Positions 17,101 to 25,112 are shown, counted from the stretch's first letter. The stretch is DNA of 32,891 bases from Desulfuromonadales bacterium (GCA_030154185.1 JASKKK010000028.1:1-32891); one strand, 5' to 3'. Notes: a model not told the origin generated them from the letters alone. Translations and numbers: made by a program.

Positions 17101-17555
17101 AAAGTTGTCGCATCGAGAGTTCGCTGCAGCCCGAGATTATTTATGCCGCTGAAAATTACCGGCACTCCGGGAAACAGGCTGTCCCGGCGATGTACAAGAA
17201 AAGACAGGGCATTATCATCGGTAGCGTATATGGCGTCAGGATGGAAACCGCGAAATTTCTTTTGCAGATAGTCGGTGAAAAATTCTTGGTAATCGGTATC
17301 GAAGATGTTGCGCTTGGTATCCAGGTATTCGGCAAAAAAGGAAAAGGTATGCTGTGAAGCGTGCGTCTTGAGCGTGGAAATGAAACCGGTATGCTGGCTG
17401 CGGGTCCAGGGATATTCCACATGATAGGAGTGCAGCACCAGAATGTTCAGGTCGCGAGCGTGGGAGGTGCCGGGCAGCAGACCACCTCCCAGCAGAACGA
17501 CACAGAAACATAAGGATATAAAAAAGGTTGCGGCAAAGTCGAAGGTATTGCGCAC
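14151..17555 (-). CDS. Sensor histidine kinase with periplasmic ABC-substrate-binding-like domain and four PAS domains
   Basis: An 1134-residue membrane kinase. A signal or anchor segment (residues ~8-32) precedes a periplasmic region of about 315 residues starting LNILVLHSYHVEYPWT, resembling the ABC-transporter substrate-binding-like sensor domain found in multi-PAS kinases. A transmembrane helix lies at 354-376. Then PAS1 (~393-510), PAS2 (~522-635), PAS3 (~648-762) and PAS4 (~784-892), which is cysteine-rich (KTCCSLWEDCSCRQEECPV, Cys 825, 826, 832, 834, 839). The HisKA box AGVAHEINNPINGIINY has His915; the HATPase domain shows N box LNLLSNARYAL, G1 DQGSGI and G2 GEGTGLGLS. The start is GTG at 17555, with AGGTGGG upstream. 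It should sense a small periplasmic ligand plus a cytosolic signal and phosphorylate the coupled NtrC-type regulator. A terminator separates it from pgi. Confidence 0.93.
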   Translation of the reverse strand: MRNTFDFAATFFISLCFCVVLLGGGLLPGTSHARDLNILVLHSYHVEYPWTRSQHTGFISTLKTHASQHTFSFFAEYLDTKRNIFDTDYQEFFTDYLQKKFRGFHPDAIYATDDNALSFLVHRRDSLFPGVPVIFSGINNLGLQRTLDATTFNGVFERKDVAGNVGVALKMDPELEKIYFLGDDCRSHDLIARHVAEEMALHFPDLDYEFLADKTLPGLRTQLASRGRGTVVLTTLGGLVGADGTPVPIPVAIKTLAEAGSFKILAMGTNYLVDGVVGGSVVDGLAQGQAAAQVLVDRVLGQGDVFENDAFDANAARYVFLYPALKQWDIPLSVLPRGSTLLDGPVQTVGMDVRLVVACVLFLILQIVLIILVLPRLRSHRVIRQSLMWSEKRFNAVLRVISDALIGVNDKGLVIIFNPAAQKMFGYTEEQMLGKPLDVLMPQRFRDSHRQSLAEFFSRNFDSELLGQNIELPALNSDGEEFFIELSLSLWQKGQKSRVIAAIRDVTERHQAEVELRRSEERYRALMQTQVEAVCRWLPDTTLTYVNQAYCRLFKRAPDKFLGRKFVNKMPDELRVAMEEHIRLLLTHPGTLYHETPVPQSDGSCLWYRWSNTAIVGELGEVTEVQSVGVDITERKKVEEELRESESRFRDTADLLPQSVFETDTLGRLTFANRVTMEMIGCGSADLKEGVSVFDLLAGADRTLMTDVFQRVLDGETINAHECLIEARNGFRFRVMISVSPMVRKGRIVGVRGVAVDISDRMAAEQALRQSEKRFKRLFREYQTLLDGIPDSIALIAPDCTVLRTNLSTAEMTNLPVRKIPGKTCCSLWEDCSCRQEECPVMASFRTGDSQKVILKGGSERSWEVRTFPVKDKAGNTVQVIRYASDITHQMQLREESLRTGQLASLGELAAGVAHEINNPINGIINYAQLLADSLEIAEDEKDILCGIIDEGERIANIVRNLLAFARARDEHKDRVALWDTLACSLALTESQLRKDGIDLKLEVPADLPEVVAHAQEIQQVILNLLSNARYALNQKYPTVHADKVLLIKAAECTYQSRPAVQLSVRDQGSGIPQSSLHKILEPFYTTKPTGEGTGLGLSISHGIIKDHHGEILIDSREGLYTTVTLILPAAPEE

Positions 17556-17575
17556 TGCGAATTCCCACCTGTTTC

Positions 17576-17616
17576 AAAAAGAATCGGCAGGGCACCGCGA
17601 CAGGCGGTAGCCCTGC
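17576..17616 (-). terminator. Terminator between pgi and the kinase gene
   Basis: On the minus strand the arms GCAGGG and CCCTGC, extended inward by ACCGC/GCGGT with a small bulge, are followed by CGATTCTTTTT. It lies after the pgi stop and just before the kinase start, so the kinase probably has its own promoter or depends on read-through. Confidence 0.6.
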
Positions 17617-17705
17617 AGATCATATCGACAGGAGCCCGGCGATTCTTTACCTGAAAGTGGGTTTTCTGCAACCGCATTGCGGCAAGGACAAGTTCGGAAG
17701 GACTG

Positions 17706-19337
17706 TTACAGATTCCGGCGGGCATGGCGAATCAATCCCGCAGTGGATGCATCGTGTTCCGACAGTGCGCCATCTTCCTGCAATTCCGTCAAAATGGTTC
17801 CCGCCAGTTGCTTGCCAAGTTCCACCCCCCACTGGTCAAAGGAATTGATTCCCCACAAGGTGCCCTGCACATAAATTTTATGTTCATACAACGCAATCAG
17901 AATCCCGAGGATCCGCGGCGTAAGCTTGTCGAACATCAACAGGTTGCTGGGGCGGTTTCCGGGGAAAACCCGATGTGGTGCCAGACGGGAGATATCGGCC
18001 TGATCCAGCCCCTGCGCCTCCATCTGGATCCGGGCTTCAGCGTCGGTACGACCTCGCATCAGCGCTTCGCACTGGGCCAGACAGTTGGCCAACAGGATAT
18101 TGTGATGTTCGCCGGGAGCATAATGGCTGTGCATCGGCACCAGGAAATCGACGGGGATCAAACGGGTCCCCTGATGCAGCAACTGGAAAAAAGCATGCTG
18201 CCCGTTGGTGCCCGGTTCTCCCCATACCACCGGTCCGGTATCGCAACACACGGCACGGCCATCGCAGGTTGTCGCCTTGCCGTTGCTTTCCATGTCGGCT
18301 TGCTGCAGATATGCCGGCAACCTCTGCAGATGCTGGGCATAGGGAACGATGGCCTGGGTGGCCGCGCCAAAAAAATTGACATACCAGATCCCCAGCAGTC
18401 CCATGACAACCGGCAGGTTTCTGTCCAGCGGCGCACTGCGAAAATGTTCGTCCATGGCGTGACCGCCGGCCAGCAATTCTTCGAAACGGTCCATGCCTGC
18501 GGCCAGGGCGATGGACAACCCGATGGCGGACCACAGTGAATAGCGGCCGCCGACCCAATCCCAGAAAGGAAACATATTGGCCGGATCGATGCCGAAATCC
18601 CGCACCCTCTCACGGTTGGTCGACAAGGCCACAAAATGACGCGCCACATGCTTCGTTTCTCCGGCAGCCTGCAAAAACCAGTCGCGGGCGCCATGGGCAT
18701 TGGCGAGGGTTTCCTGTGTACCGAACGTCTTCGAGGCGATCAAAAAGATGGTCGTCTCAGGCCGCAGCACGGCCAGGGTATCGGCGAGGTCGGCCGGATC
18801 GATATTCGAAACGAAGTGAACTTTTATCCCGGGTTTGTGGTAGGGAGTCAAGGCCTGCACCGCCATGCGCGGTCCGAGATCCGATCCTCCGATGCCGATG
18901 TTGACCACATCGCAGATCGGTTCGCCGGTAAAACCGCGCCAGGCCCCGGAATGGACCTTGTCGACGAATGCCCGCATCTGGTCCAGAACGGCATGGACCC
19001 GGGGCATGATATCCTCTCCGTCAACATGGATGGGACGAGAAGAGCGATTGCGCAATGCCACGTGAAGAGCCGGCCGCTGCTCCGTACAATTGATCCGCTC
19101 TCCGGCAAACATGCGACCGATCTTGTCCTCGAGACCGCACTGCCCGGCCAGAGCGCACAAAAGCCTGAGGGTATGGTCGGTAATGCGGTTTTTGGAATAA
19201 TCGAAAAGCAGGTCTTCGAACGAAAGAGAAAGACGCTCAAACCTCTGGGGATCCTGCGAAAATAAATCGCGCATGTGTTTGGTGGATATCTGCCGGTGGT
19301 GTTCCTTTAATTCCTGCCAGGCTTGCGTGTGAGTCAA
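17706..19337 (-). CDS. pgi: Glucose-6-phosphate isomerase
   Basis: Interconverts glucose-6-phosphate and fructose-6-phosphate in glycolysis/gluconeogenesis. Seen: the sugar-phosphate loops [18 protein letters not shown] and [13 protein letters not shown], the PGI signature [20 protein letters not shown] (with the catalytic Glu and His) and the C-terminal signature [20 protein letters not shown] followed by GVELGK, carrying the catalytic Lys. I chose a TTG start at 19337 ([14 protein letters not shown]) because AAAGGAGG lies seven bases upstream and E. coli Pgi begins the same way (TAAWQALQKHF); the frame is open to an ATG at 19433, but that extension looks non-coding. The result is 543 residues, normal for the long bacterial type. 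Single-gene unit; a terminator hairpin follows. Confidence 0.95.
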   Translation of the reverse strand: MTHTQAWQELKEHHRQISTKHMRDLFSQDPQRFERLSLSFEDLLFDYSKNRITDHTLRLLCALAGQCGLEDKIGRMFAGERINCTEQRPALHVALRNRSSRPIHVDGEDIMPRVHAVLDQMRAFVDKVHSGAWRGFTGEPICDVVNIGIGGSDLGPRMAVQALTPYHKPGIKVHFVSNIDPADLADTLAVLRPETTIFLIASKTFGTQETLANAHGARDWFLQAAGETKHVARHFVALSTNRERVRDFGIDPANMFPFWDWVGGRYSLWSAIGLSIALAAGMDRFEELLAGGHAMDEHFRSAPLDRNLPVVMGLLGIWYVNFFGAATQAIVPYAQHLQRLPAYLQQADMESNGKATTCDGRAVCCDTGPVVWGEPGTNGQHAFFQLLHQGTRLIPVDFLVPMHSHYAPGEHHNILLANCLAQCEALMRGRTDAEARIQMEAQGLDQADISRLAPHRVFPGNRPSNLLMFDKLTPRILGILIALYEHKIYVQGTLWGINSFDQWGVELGKQLAGTILTELQEDGALSEHDASTAGLIRHARRNL

Positions 19338-19733
19338 AACCTTGCCTCCTTTGTCGGCCCCCGATCTCGAATCCGGACATACGACAGGAGGCATTCCGGG
19401 CCATTGCGTGCCGGCACCAGCCTGTCTCCGCATTCGGGAAAACCAGGTTGAAAAGTCAACATCTCCACCAGGCGCCGCAGTCTAGCAGATCAAATACCGC
19501 ATAAAAAGATGTTTAATTCGGCGGCGGCCTCGTAGTCACCCGCACAAGTAAGCCATAAAAAAGGCCGATTTCCAGTCTCCAGGGAAATCGGCCTCCATTT
19601 ATTATTGCCGAAAGGTGATCTGACAGGCCGGTGGGAACCGCCTGCGAAGCACAAAAATGGGCTCGCAGAGAGGAACCCCGATTTCGATTTGCAACTCCGG
19701 CAAAGGCCACGAAGGGGATTTTTCACCCCCCTG
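19338..19733. other. Interval between pgi and ispG
   Basis: Contains the pgi leader (AAAGGAGG at about 19345-19352 on the minus strand) and the ispG terminator at 19557-19594. The open frames here carry no recognisable motif. A possible minus-strand -10 hexamer, TAGACT, lies near 19483-19488, but its -35 is poor. Confidence 0.4.
19557..19594 (-). terminator. Terminator of ispG
   Basis: A perfect 12-bp stem, AGGCCGATTTCC / GGAAATCGGCCT, with a 9-nt loop; on the minus strand it is followed by TTTTTT. It lies 140 bp beyond the ispG stop. Confidence 0.85.
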
Positions 19734-20804
19734 CTAATCGTCGCCACCCTCCTCGTCGACCAGCTTCCATGCCTCCGTCACCAGGGCATCGGCAAGTTCG
19801 GCCTGCGGCACTTTGCGGACGATCTCGCCGCGACGGAAAAGAAGCCCCTGCCCTTTGCCCCCCGCAATGCCGAGATCGGCCTCTCGGGCCTCGCCGGGCC
19901 CGTTGACGACACACCCCATGACCGCCACGGTAATCGACAGGGGCAGGTCATGCAGCCGTTGCTCGACTTCTTCCGCCACGGAAATCAGATCGATCTGACA
20001 TCGCCCGCAAGTGGGACAGCTGACGAATATCGGGCCCCGCCGACGCAATTCCAGCGCTTTGAGAATCTCCCAGCCGACCCGCACTTCTTCGACCGGGTCG
20101 CCGGTCAGCGAAACCCTCAGGGTGTCCCCGATCCCATCGTAAAGCAGCGTTCCGATTCCAACGGCGCTCTTGACGGTACCGGACCAGGTGGTGCCCGCCT
20201 CGGTAATACCGATATGCAGAGGGTAATCGACCTGTGCGGCGAGCAGACGATAGGCCTCGACCGTGCGCCGAATATCCGAAGCCTTAAGGCTCACCTTGAT
20301 ATCCCGGAAATCGAGATCCTCAAGGATACGGATATGCCCCAGGGCACTTTGTACCATGGCTTCGGCGGTGGGGTGACCGTAGCGCTCGAGCAATTCCTTT
20401 TCCAGCGACCCGGAGTTGACACCGATACGGATAGGAACCCGGCGTTCTGCGCAGGCCTTGACAACCTCCTCGACTTTCCACCGCGCGCCGATGTTGCCGG
20501 GGTTGAGACGCAGACCGTCGACACCGCTATGCAAAGCCGTCATGGCCAGGCGATAATCGAAATGGATATCGGCCACCAGCGGAATGGGGCAGCTGGACCG
20601 TATGGCGGCCAAGGCCCGGGCGGCTTCTTCATCGGGCACGGCACAGCGCACGATTTCGCATCCGGCATCGGCAAGCCTGGTGATCTGATCGAGGGTTGCC
20701 GGCACATCGGCGGTAGAGGTGCTGCACATGGATTGAACGGATATCGGCGCATCACCGCCAATGGCAACATCGCCGAGTTGAATCCGTCGGGAAACGCGTC
20801 TCAT
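19734..20804 (-). CDS. ispG: 4-hydroxy-3-methylbut-2-en-1-yl diphosphate synthase (flavodoxin/ferredoxin) IspG
   Basis: The penultimate enzyme of the MEP isoprenoid pathway; it reduces MEcPP to HMBPP with a [4Fe-4S] cluster. The N-terminal barrel is recognised by ISVQSMCSTSTADVPATLDQ and SCPIPLVADIHFDYRLA, then NPGNIG and the C-terminal cluster motifs SCPTCGRCQIDL and MGCVVNGPGEAREAD, which supply three Cys and the Glu ligand. The start at 20804 (MRRVSRRIQLG) has AAGGAG nine bases upstream; the frame stays open to 21146, but that extension reads through the dispersed repeat and is not coding. 356 residues, the usual length of the compact bacterial form. Isoprenoids made here would feed the menaquinone whose ring UbiE methylates. 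Confidence 0.95.
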   Translation of the reverse strand: MRRVSRRIQLGDVAIGGDAPISVQSMCSTSTADVPATLDQITRLADAGCEIVRCAVPDEEAARALAAIRSSCPIPLVADIHFDYRLAMTALHSGVDGLRLNPGNIGARWKVEEVVKACAERRVPIRIGVNSGSLEKELLERYGHPTAEAMVQSALGHIRILEDLDFRDIKVSLKASDIRRTVEAYRLLAAQVDYPLHIGITEAGTTWSGTVKSAVGIGTLLYDGIGDTLRVSLTGDPVEEVRVGWEILKALELRRRGPIFVSCPTCGRCQIDLISVAEEVEQRLHDLPLSITVAVMGCVVNGPGEAREADLGIAGGKGQGLLFRRGEIVRKVPQAELADALVTEAWKLVDEEGGDD

Positions 20805-21033
20805 AATATCTGCTCCTTGAAAACGGGCACATCGAAAAGGGCCTTGAAACAAGCGGAAAAAACCGATGGTCTCGCAAAAAACTGAAATTACCGCAAAGCT
20901 CGCACAGGTGCGAAGAACAGTCACTTCCCGCCATGAGGCTTTCCTCTGCGCCTCAGCACTCAGGGCGGCTAAACGTTCTGGTTCTTTATATCTCGGGTTC
21001 GCATCGAGCCGGGAAAAGCTGCTGGTCATTAAG

Positions 21034-21189
21034 TGATGGCGTCGCAAAAACGCGTCAACTGCTGCGTTGCAGCAATTGCCTTGCTGCTTCGACCTACGGA
21101 AGCACGCTTCCTGGCTCGACAATCGCGCGCCTTGCCTTTGAAGCATTTCGCTTAGTCATCCCCTTTGATGCTCTTTTTACGCAAGCATC
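21034..21189 (-). repeat. Dispersed repeat, copy B
   Basis: About 156 bp, inverted relative to copies A and C. One end begins TGATGGCGTCGCAAAAAC, the other ends with a small hairpin (GATGCT...AGCATC). Internal blocks shared with copy C include GGCAAGGCGCGCGATTGTCG, GTCGAAGCAGCAAGGCAAT and GCAACGCAGCAGTTGACG (given in copy-C orientation). Non-coding, with terminal inverted-repeat-like ends, as in a MITE or REP-type element. No transposase is in the window. Confidence 0.8.
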
Positions 21190-21252
21190 TTCAAGTGCGG
21201 CGGCACGAGTTTACGACCCGCTATTTGCGAAGTCAAGCCGACAAATGAGCCG

Positions 21253-21281
21253 TTGACTCCGGTTTGATTACGATTTATGGT
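21253..21281 (+). promoter_or_regulatory. Predicted sigma-70-type promoter for rlmD
   Basis: TTGACT, a 17-bp spacer, then TATGGT; the rlmD ATG at 21323 is about 35 bp beyond the expected transcription start. Sequence match only. Confidence 0.5.
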
Positions 21282-21322
21282 GCCTCACACTCGAATACAT
21301 TGCCTTGAAAGCTGAAGAAATC

Positions 21323-22738
21323 ATGTCCAAACAAAGAACAAAAAAATCGAATCCCCGCCGCCAGCGTCGAAAGCCGCCTGTCGAAACCATGGAGGTGACC
21401 GTCGAGCGTCTGAACGACGACGGTATCGGCGTCGGCCGGCATGCAACGAAAGAGGTTCTGATAGCCGGCGCTCTCCCCGGAGAAAAAGCCGTCATCGCTG
21501 TTGAGCATGAGGGGCAGCACCGCATCGTCGGGCAATTGCGCCGCCTGCTCAGCAAAAATCCTGCCCGCAGAGCTTCGCCATGCCCTTATCTGCGCGATTG
21601 CCAGGGCTGTTCCCTGATGTCAATGAGCTATGCAGACCAGTTACAGTTCAAACGAGACAAGGTACGTGCGGCCCTGAGCGCCTATCCCCCGCTGAAAAAC
21701 ATCGAGGTTGCGCCTGTCCGGGCAGCCGACGCCCCCCTCGGTTATCGCACCAGCGCCAAACTGACCCTGGCGCGTCGCAGAGGCCGCATTCTCATCGGAC
21801 TCTATCGGCGCGGCAGCCACGAGGTTGTCGACATAGGGAACTGTCCGCTGCATCATCCTCTCATCAACCGCATCATCGATGTGGTGCGGGACGAGATAGC
21901 GCGTCAGGACATCTACCTGTACAACCCCGTGACCCGGCGCGGCCTGTTGCGCTATCTGCTGATCAAGGTCAGTCCGGCCAACGGCAAGGCCATGGTAACC
22001 TTCGTCACGGCACAAAGGGAATACAAGCGCATCACGGCGCTGGCCAAATGGGTGGCACGCAAGGTACCGGAAATCGTCTCGATTCAGCAGAACGTCAACG
22101 CTTCCGCCGGCAACGTCATCCTGGGGCGTGAAACGTTGCGCATGATCGGCCAGCCGGACCTGTTCGACCAGGTCGGGGACATCCGTCTGCGCATATCGCC
22201 GACTTCCTTTTTTCAGGTGAATCATGAGCAGGCGGCTCGTATCTACAACCTGATCCGGCAATGGGCCGGCTTGCGGAATAACGAATACGCTCTCGATCTG
22301 TACTGCGGCATCGGCGGCATTGCACTGCATCTTGCCCAGGATGCCGGGCAGGTTGTCGGCATCGAAATGGTCGAAGAAGCAGTGCGCAACGCCCAGCAGA
22401 ACGCGGCCATGAACAACCTGACCAACTGCCGTTTTCTTGCCGGCGATGCGTCGGAGCTGCTGCAGGATCTCATCACGACCCTGCCGGCACTGGCCGCCGC
22501 GGTTCTCAATCCCCCGCGCAGCGGATGCGATAGCGAAGTTCTGCAGGCTGTGATTCGTCTGCAGCCCCGAACCCTGATTTACGTATCCTGCAATCCGGAA
22601 ACGCTGGCCCGCGACCTGGCGGAACTGTATCGCATGGGTTATCGTACCGCCGAAATCCGGCCCGTCGATATGTTTCCGCAAACCGCTCACGTCGAATCGG
22701 TCGCCCGCCTGGTCCGGATGAGCAAAGCCGGTGATTGA
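21323..22738 (+). CDS. rlmD: 23S rRNA (uracil-C5)-methyltransferase, RlmD/RumA type
   Basis: A 471-residue SAM-dependent RNA methyltransferase of the TrmA/RlmD/RlmCD group. A basic tail is followed by a TRAM RNA-binding domain (VTVERLNDDGIGVGRH), then an iron-sulfur-type cluster motif CPYLRDCQGC (Cys 87, 93, 96) with a probable fourth Cys in GNCPLHHP. The SAM fold shows ALDLYCGIGGIALHLA, and the catalytic cysteine is in LIYVSCNPETLARDL, preceded by LNPPRSGC. The presence of the cluster and TRAM domain favours RlmD (U1939 of 23S rRNA) over TrmA, but some bacteria have one enzyme for two sites (RlmCD), so the exact uridine is uncertain. The ATG at 21323 is preferred over a TTG at 21305 that has no ribosome site. 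Confidence 0.9.
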   Translation: MSKQRTKKSNPRRQRRKPPVETMEVTVERLNDDGIGVGRHATKEVLIAGALPGEKAVIAVEHEGQHRIVGQLRRLLSKNPARRASPCPYLRDCQGCSLMSMSYADQLQFKRDKVRAALSAYPPLKNIEVAPVRAADAPLGYRTSAKLTLARRRGRILIGLYRRGSHEVVDIGNCPLHHPLINRIIDVVRDEIARQDIYLYNPVTRRGLLRYLLIKVSPANGKAMVTFVTAQREYKRITALAKWVARKVPEIVSIQQNVNASAGNVILGRETLRMIGQPDLFDQVGDIRLRISPTSFFQVNHEQAARIYNLIRQWAGLRNNEYALDLYCGIGGIALHLAQDAGQVVGIEMVEEAVRNAQQNAAMNNLTNCRFLAGDASELLQDLITTLPALAAAVLNPPRSGCDSEVLQAVIRLQPRTLIYVSCNPETLARDLAELYRMGYRTAEIRPVDMFPQTAHVESVARLVRMSKAGD

Positions 22739-22788
22739 TGACTGGTACCGGGCAAAACGTTTTTCAGACCATCGCCGCTTCTAAACAA

Positions 22789-22820
22789 ACGAGGCTCCGC
22801 GGAAATCCGCGGAGCCTCGT
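22789..22820. terminator. Strong hairpin between rlmD and csp, probable bidirectional terminator
   Basis: Perfect 14-bp arms ACGAGGCTCCGCGG / CCGCGGAGCCTCGT with an AAAT loop, 50 bp after the rlmD stop. The minus-strand side is followed by TTGTTTAG and the plus side by CGGTACAACC, so the T tract is better for the minus-strand (csp) transcript. Confidence 0.6.
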
Positions 22821-22867
22821 CGGTACAACCATTCCATTTCTTACAATCGAAAAACACCTCTACCGCC

Positions 22868-23022
22868 TGATGCTTTCGCAAAAAGCATCAGGCGGGATGG
22901 CTATGCAAAAAGCGCCAAATGCAAGGCGCGCGATGGTCGAGCCATGAGGCGTACTTACGTACGTCGAAGCAGCAAGACAATCGCAGCAACGCAGCAGTTG
23001 ACGAGTTTTTGCAACGCCATCA
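22868..23022 (+). repeat. Dispersed repeat, copy C
   Basis: About 155 bp. The left end is a perfect hairpin (22863-22895, arms CCGCCTGATGCTTT and AAAGCATCAGGCGG). The right end, read on the minus strand, begins TGATGGCGTTGCAAAAACT; its first TGA is the stop codon of the cold-shock gene. The internal body matches copies A and B, including ATGCAAGGCGCGCGATGG and GCAACGCAGCAGTTGACGAG. Confidence 0.8.
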
Positions 23023-23220
23023 CAGCTTGATGACATTGCTGGCCTGGGGCCCTTTCTGACTTTCGATGATATCAAACTGCACCAGCTGCCCCTGAGTCAG
23101 GCTCTTGAACCCCTCCGCCTGAATCACCGAGAAATGCACGAACACGTCCGGCCCGTCCGGCTGCTCGATGAAACCGAAACCCTTGGCGTCATTGAACCAC
23201 TTCACCACACCTTCTGCCAT
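23020..23220 (-). CDS. Cold-shock-domain protein (CspA family)
   Basis: A 66-residue single cold-shock domain, [20 protein letters not shown], with the RNP1 motif KGFGFI and RNP2 motif VFVHFSVI. These proteins bind single-stranded nucleic acid and act as RNA chaperones; whether this copy is cold-induced cannot be told. The start at 23220 has AAAGGAGTG about eight bases upstream; the longer frame to 23319 has no family likeness. The predicted extended -10 at 23360-23365 would give a leader of about 130 nt, as is usual for cold-shock genes. Its stop codon coincides with the end of dispersed repeat copy C, so the native 3' untranslated region may have been replaced by the repeat. Confidence 0.95.
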   Translation of the reverse strand: MAEGVVKWFNDAKGFGFIEQPDGPDVFVHFSVIQAEGFKSLTQGQLVQFDIIESQKGPQASNVIKL

Positions 23221-23359
23221 TTTGATCACTCCTTTGATCTTGCGCTGGGCCAAATCCAAACGGGCTCCGTCGTTATCCCGACAGAGCCACCATGCAGCCG
23301 GCAGGGAGAACGTCACCACAACGGATGCATGACCTTCTTTTTATTAACACGAATTCACT

Positions 23360-23365
23360 ATCATA
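23360..23365 (-). promoter_or_regulatory. Predicted extended -10 element for csp
   Basis: On the minus strand TGTTATGAT (TG-N-TATGAT) lies about 140 bp before the csp start codon. No good -35 hexamer was seen, which is tolerated by extended -10 promoters. Confidence 0.4.
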
Positions 23366-23414
23366 ACAACTGCCCAAAATCAAGAGTCTATTTGTTCCTG
23401 GCGCCGATCTTCGG

Positions 23415-25112
23415 TCAAGAAACGCGGATCAGCAAACCTTCAAGGAAGCGCGCATCGAGCCTTTCGGGCAGCAAGGGACAAAGGGTGGTATGCAGGCATT
23501 GCAGACAGGCATCGACGAAAGGCCATGCCAAAGGCTCCATCTTGTCCAGCCAATGCCTCGTTTCATCGCGCAAGGTCGCGTCAAGCTCTTTGTCCTTGCA
23601 AACCAGCCCATGCAGCGCCGCCAAACTGTCGGCAGACAGGGGAGTAGCGTCAAACGTTCCGCCCAGCAGGCGATTGGCAAAAGCGGTAAGGAAAAAATGT
23701 TGCAGACCGACAGCTTGAACCTGGTCCGGAAGACAGCCGTCCAAAACAAGATCGTCCGGTACCGGCAAACGGAAAGGAAGGTGTTCTTCAAATAATCGGC
23801 GTGTTGCTTCCACGCTCGTCAGTATCTCCCGGGTCCGCCGCACATCGGCCAGGTTGCGAAAAGGGCGTCCGCCTTCGCCGGGAGGCGAGTCGAGAATCAA
23901 AGGATAGAGGGGGCGTCGCTGCGCAAGCAACCCGACCGCGGTGCCCCACGCTCCGTCGAGCCATGGGCCGACATCGGACCTGAGCAACTGCCGGGCGCGT
24001 CGCTGCAACTGCAACGTCAAACTGTAGCCAAGACGGAACAGGGGTAACAGATAGGTTTCATTGAACAGACGCGCGGCCTTTTCTTCATCGGTATGACAAA
24101 GATGCTCGAGTGCCAGGTTGAGATAACCGTACACCTTATCCATAAGGTCGCGCAACTGCACGCGATCGCCAAAATCGGCACCCTCCGCGACCAGAACCTT
24201 GTTTGCCAGATAGGCCAGTTCCCAGCCGGTATCATCATCGAGAGGCGTTGCCAGAACACCGCCGAGCAGATCCCTGGCCCGCAGCACACTCAACACGAAT
24301 CCGGGAGCCGGTGGGGAGTCGGAAATATCCGGGTACCGGCGATACTGTTGCGGATCAAAGGTTTCCGGATCGACCCAGGCGTAGATCTCCAAGGCCTGCG
24401 AGGGATCGGGGAAACCGAGATCCTGCAGTCGTTCACAACGAGCCTGATAGGCATTTTCCTCGAGACAGGAGAAAAATTCCCAACGCAGCGTCTCCATCAG
24501 TTCGGCATAGAAACTCTGATCGAGCCGGTAGAGGCAGTCCAGCATGCTGCGCACCAGACGCGCATATCCGGATGTGCCGGTATCCACCTCGTAGCTGCCG
24601 ATGCATTTGGTTTGATCCGGAGGATTATCTTCATCCTGGAAAGCCTCCGGTCCACGCAGGACGCGAACGAACTTGCGCATGATCAACGCCAGCAATTCGA
24701 AATCGATGGATCTCGCCGCCTGCAACACTTTTTCCTCGCCTTCGGTCATGGCAAGAGCCAGCCAATGCAATGCCGTCGGGGCATCGATGCGGTCTTTGCG
24801 CCAGCAGTCGAGATCGACAAATGAGGTCAACTGCTCACCGGAAGCCATGGCGATCAGTTCCGGCACATCATCGCGCCCCAGTTCCTTGATGGTCAGAAAC
24901 AGATCCTGCGACGACAGCGACTGCACCAGGACACGACCGTCGTCGGCATTGAGAATCATGCGATAACGCATGGATGCATCGGCCAGGCGCACCTGCTCCT
25001 TCTGTTCCGAAAGGGAAAGGTTTTCGAAACGGCGGTGACCCCGCTTGGGAAGGTGCGAAACGGTTGCCGGCCGGGTTTTACCGTCTGCACCCGGTTTTTG
25101 CGTCTTGCTCAT
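23415..25112 (-). CDS. Large protein of unknown function, DUF6178-like
   Basis: A 565-residue soluble protein with no signal peptide or membrane segment. The N-terminal ~45 residues are basic and low-complexity (PKRGHRRFENLSLSEQKEQV), and the rest looks mostly helical, with motifs such as QDLFLTIKELGRDDVPELIA, QLTSFVDLDCWRKD and CLYRLDQSFYAELMETLRWE. It recalls an uncharacterised family (DUF6178) that I associate with Geobacter-type deltaproteobacteria; this assignment is from memory. No catalytic motif is evident. AAGGGAG lies five bases before the ATG. It diverges from the LolA-like operon and lies upstream of csp on the same strand, 195 bp away; the csp promoter-like sequence suggests they are separate. 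Function unknown. Confidence 0.75.
   Translation of the reverse strand: MSKTQKPGADGKTRPATVSHLPKRGHRRFENLSLSEQKEQVRLADASMRYRMILNADDGRVLVQSLSSQDLFLTIKELGRDDVPELIAMASGEQLTSFVDLDCWRKDRIDAPTALHWLALAMTEGEEKVLQAARSIDFELLALIMRKFVRVLRGPEAFQDEDNPPDQTKCIGSYEVDTGTSGYARLVRSMLDCLYRLDQSFYAELMETLRWEFFSCLEENAYQARCERLQDLGFPDPSQALEIYAWVDPETFDPQQYRRYPDISDSPPAPGFVLSVLRARDLLGGVLATPLDDDTGWELAYLANKVLVAEGADFGDRVQLRDLMDKVYGYLNLALEHLCHTDEEKAARLFNETYLLPLFRLGYSLTLQLQRRARQLLRSDVGPWLDGAWGTAVGLLAQRRPLYPLILDSPPGEGGRPFRNLADVRRTREILTSVEATRRLFEEHLPFRLPVPDDLVLDGCLPDQVQAVGLQHFFLTAFANRLLGGTFDATPLSADSLAALHGLVCKDKELDATLRDETRHWLDKMEPLAWPFVDACLQCLHTTLCPLLPERLDARFLEGLLIRVS

Larger units (their letters stand above)
20805..21322. other. 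Divergent intergenic region between ispG and rlmD
   Basis: A 518-bp region holding the ispG leader, a short inverted repeat TCGCAC-AG-GTGCGA (20900-20913), dispersed repeat copy B (21034-21189) and a predicted rlmD promoter (21253-21281). Open frames crossing it have no ribosome sites. Confidence 0.5.

Noticed and set aside
19605-20885. A 426-codon plus-strand open frame antisense to ispG
   Set aside because: ispG on the minus strand has all its iron-sulfur and catalytic motifs; the antisense frame has none.
20805-21146. N-terminal extension of ispG to an upstream start
   Set aside because: The extension reads through part of repeat copy B and has no ribosome site, while the ATG at 20804 has AAGGAG and matches the family start.
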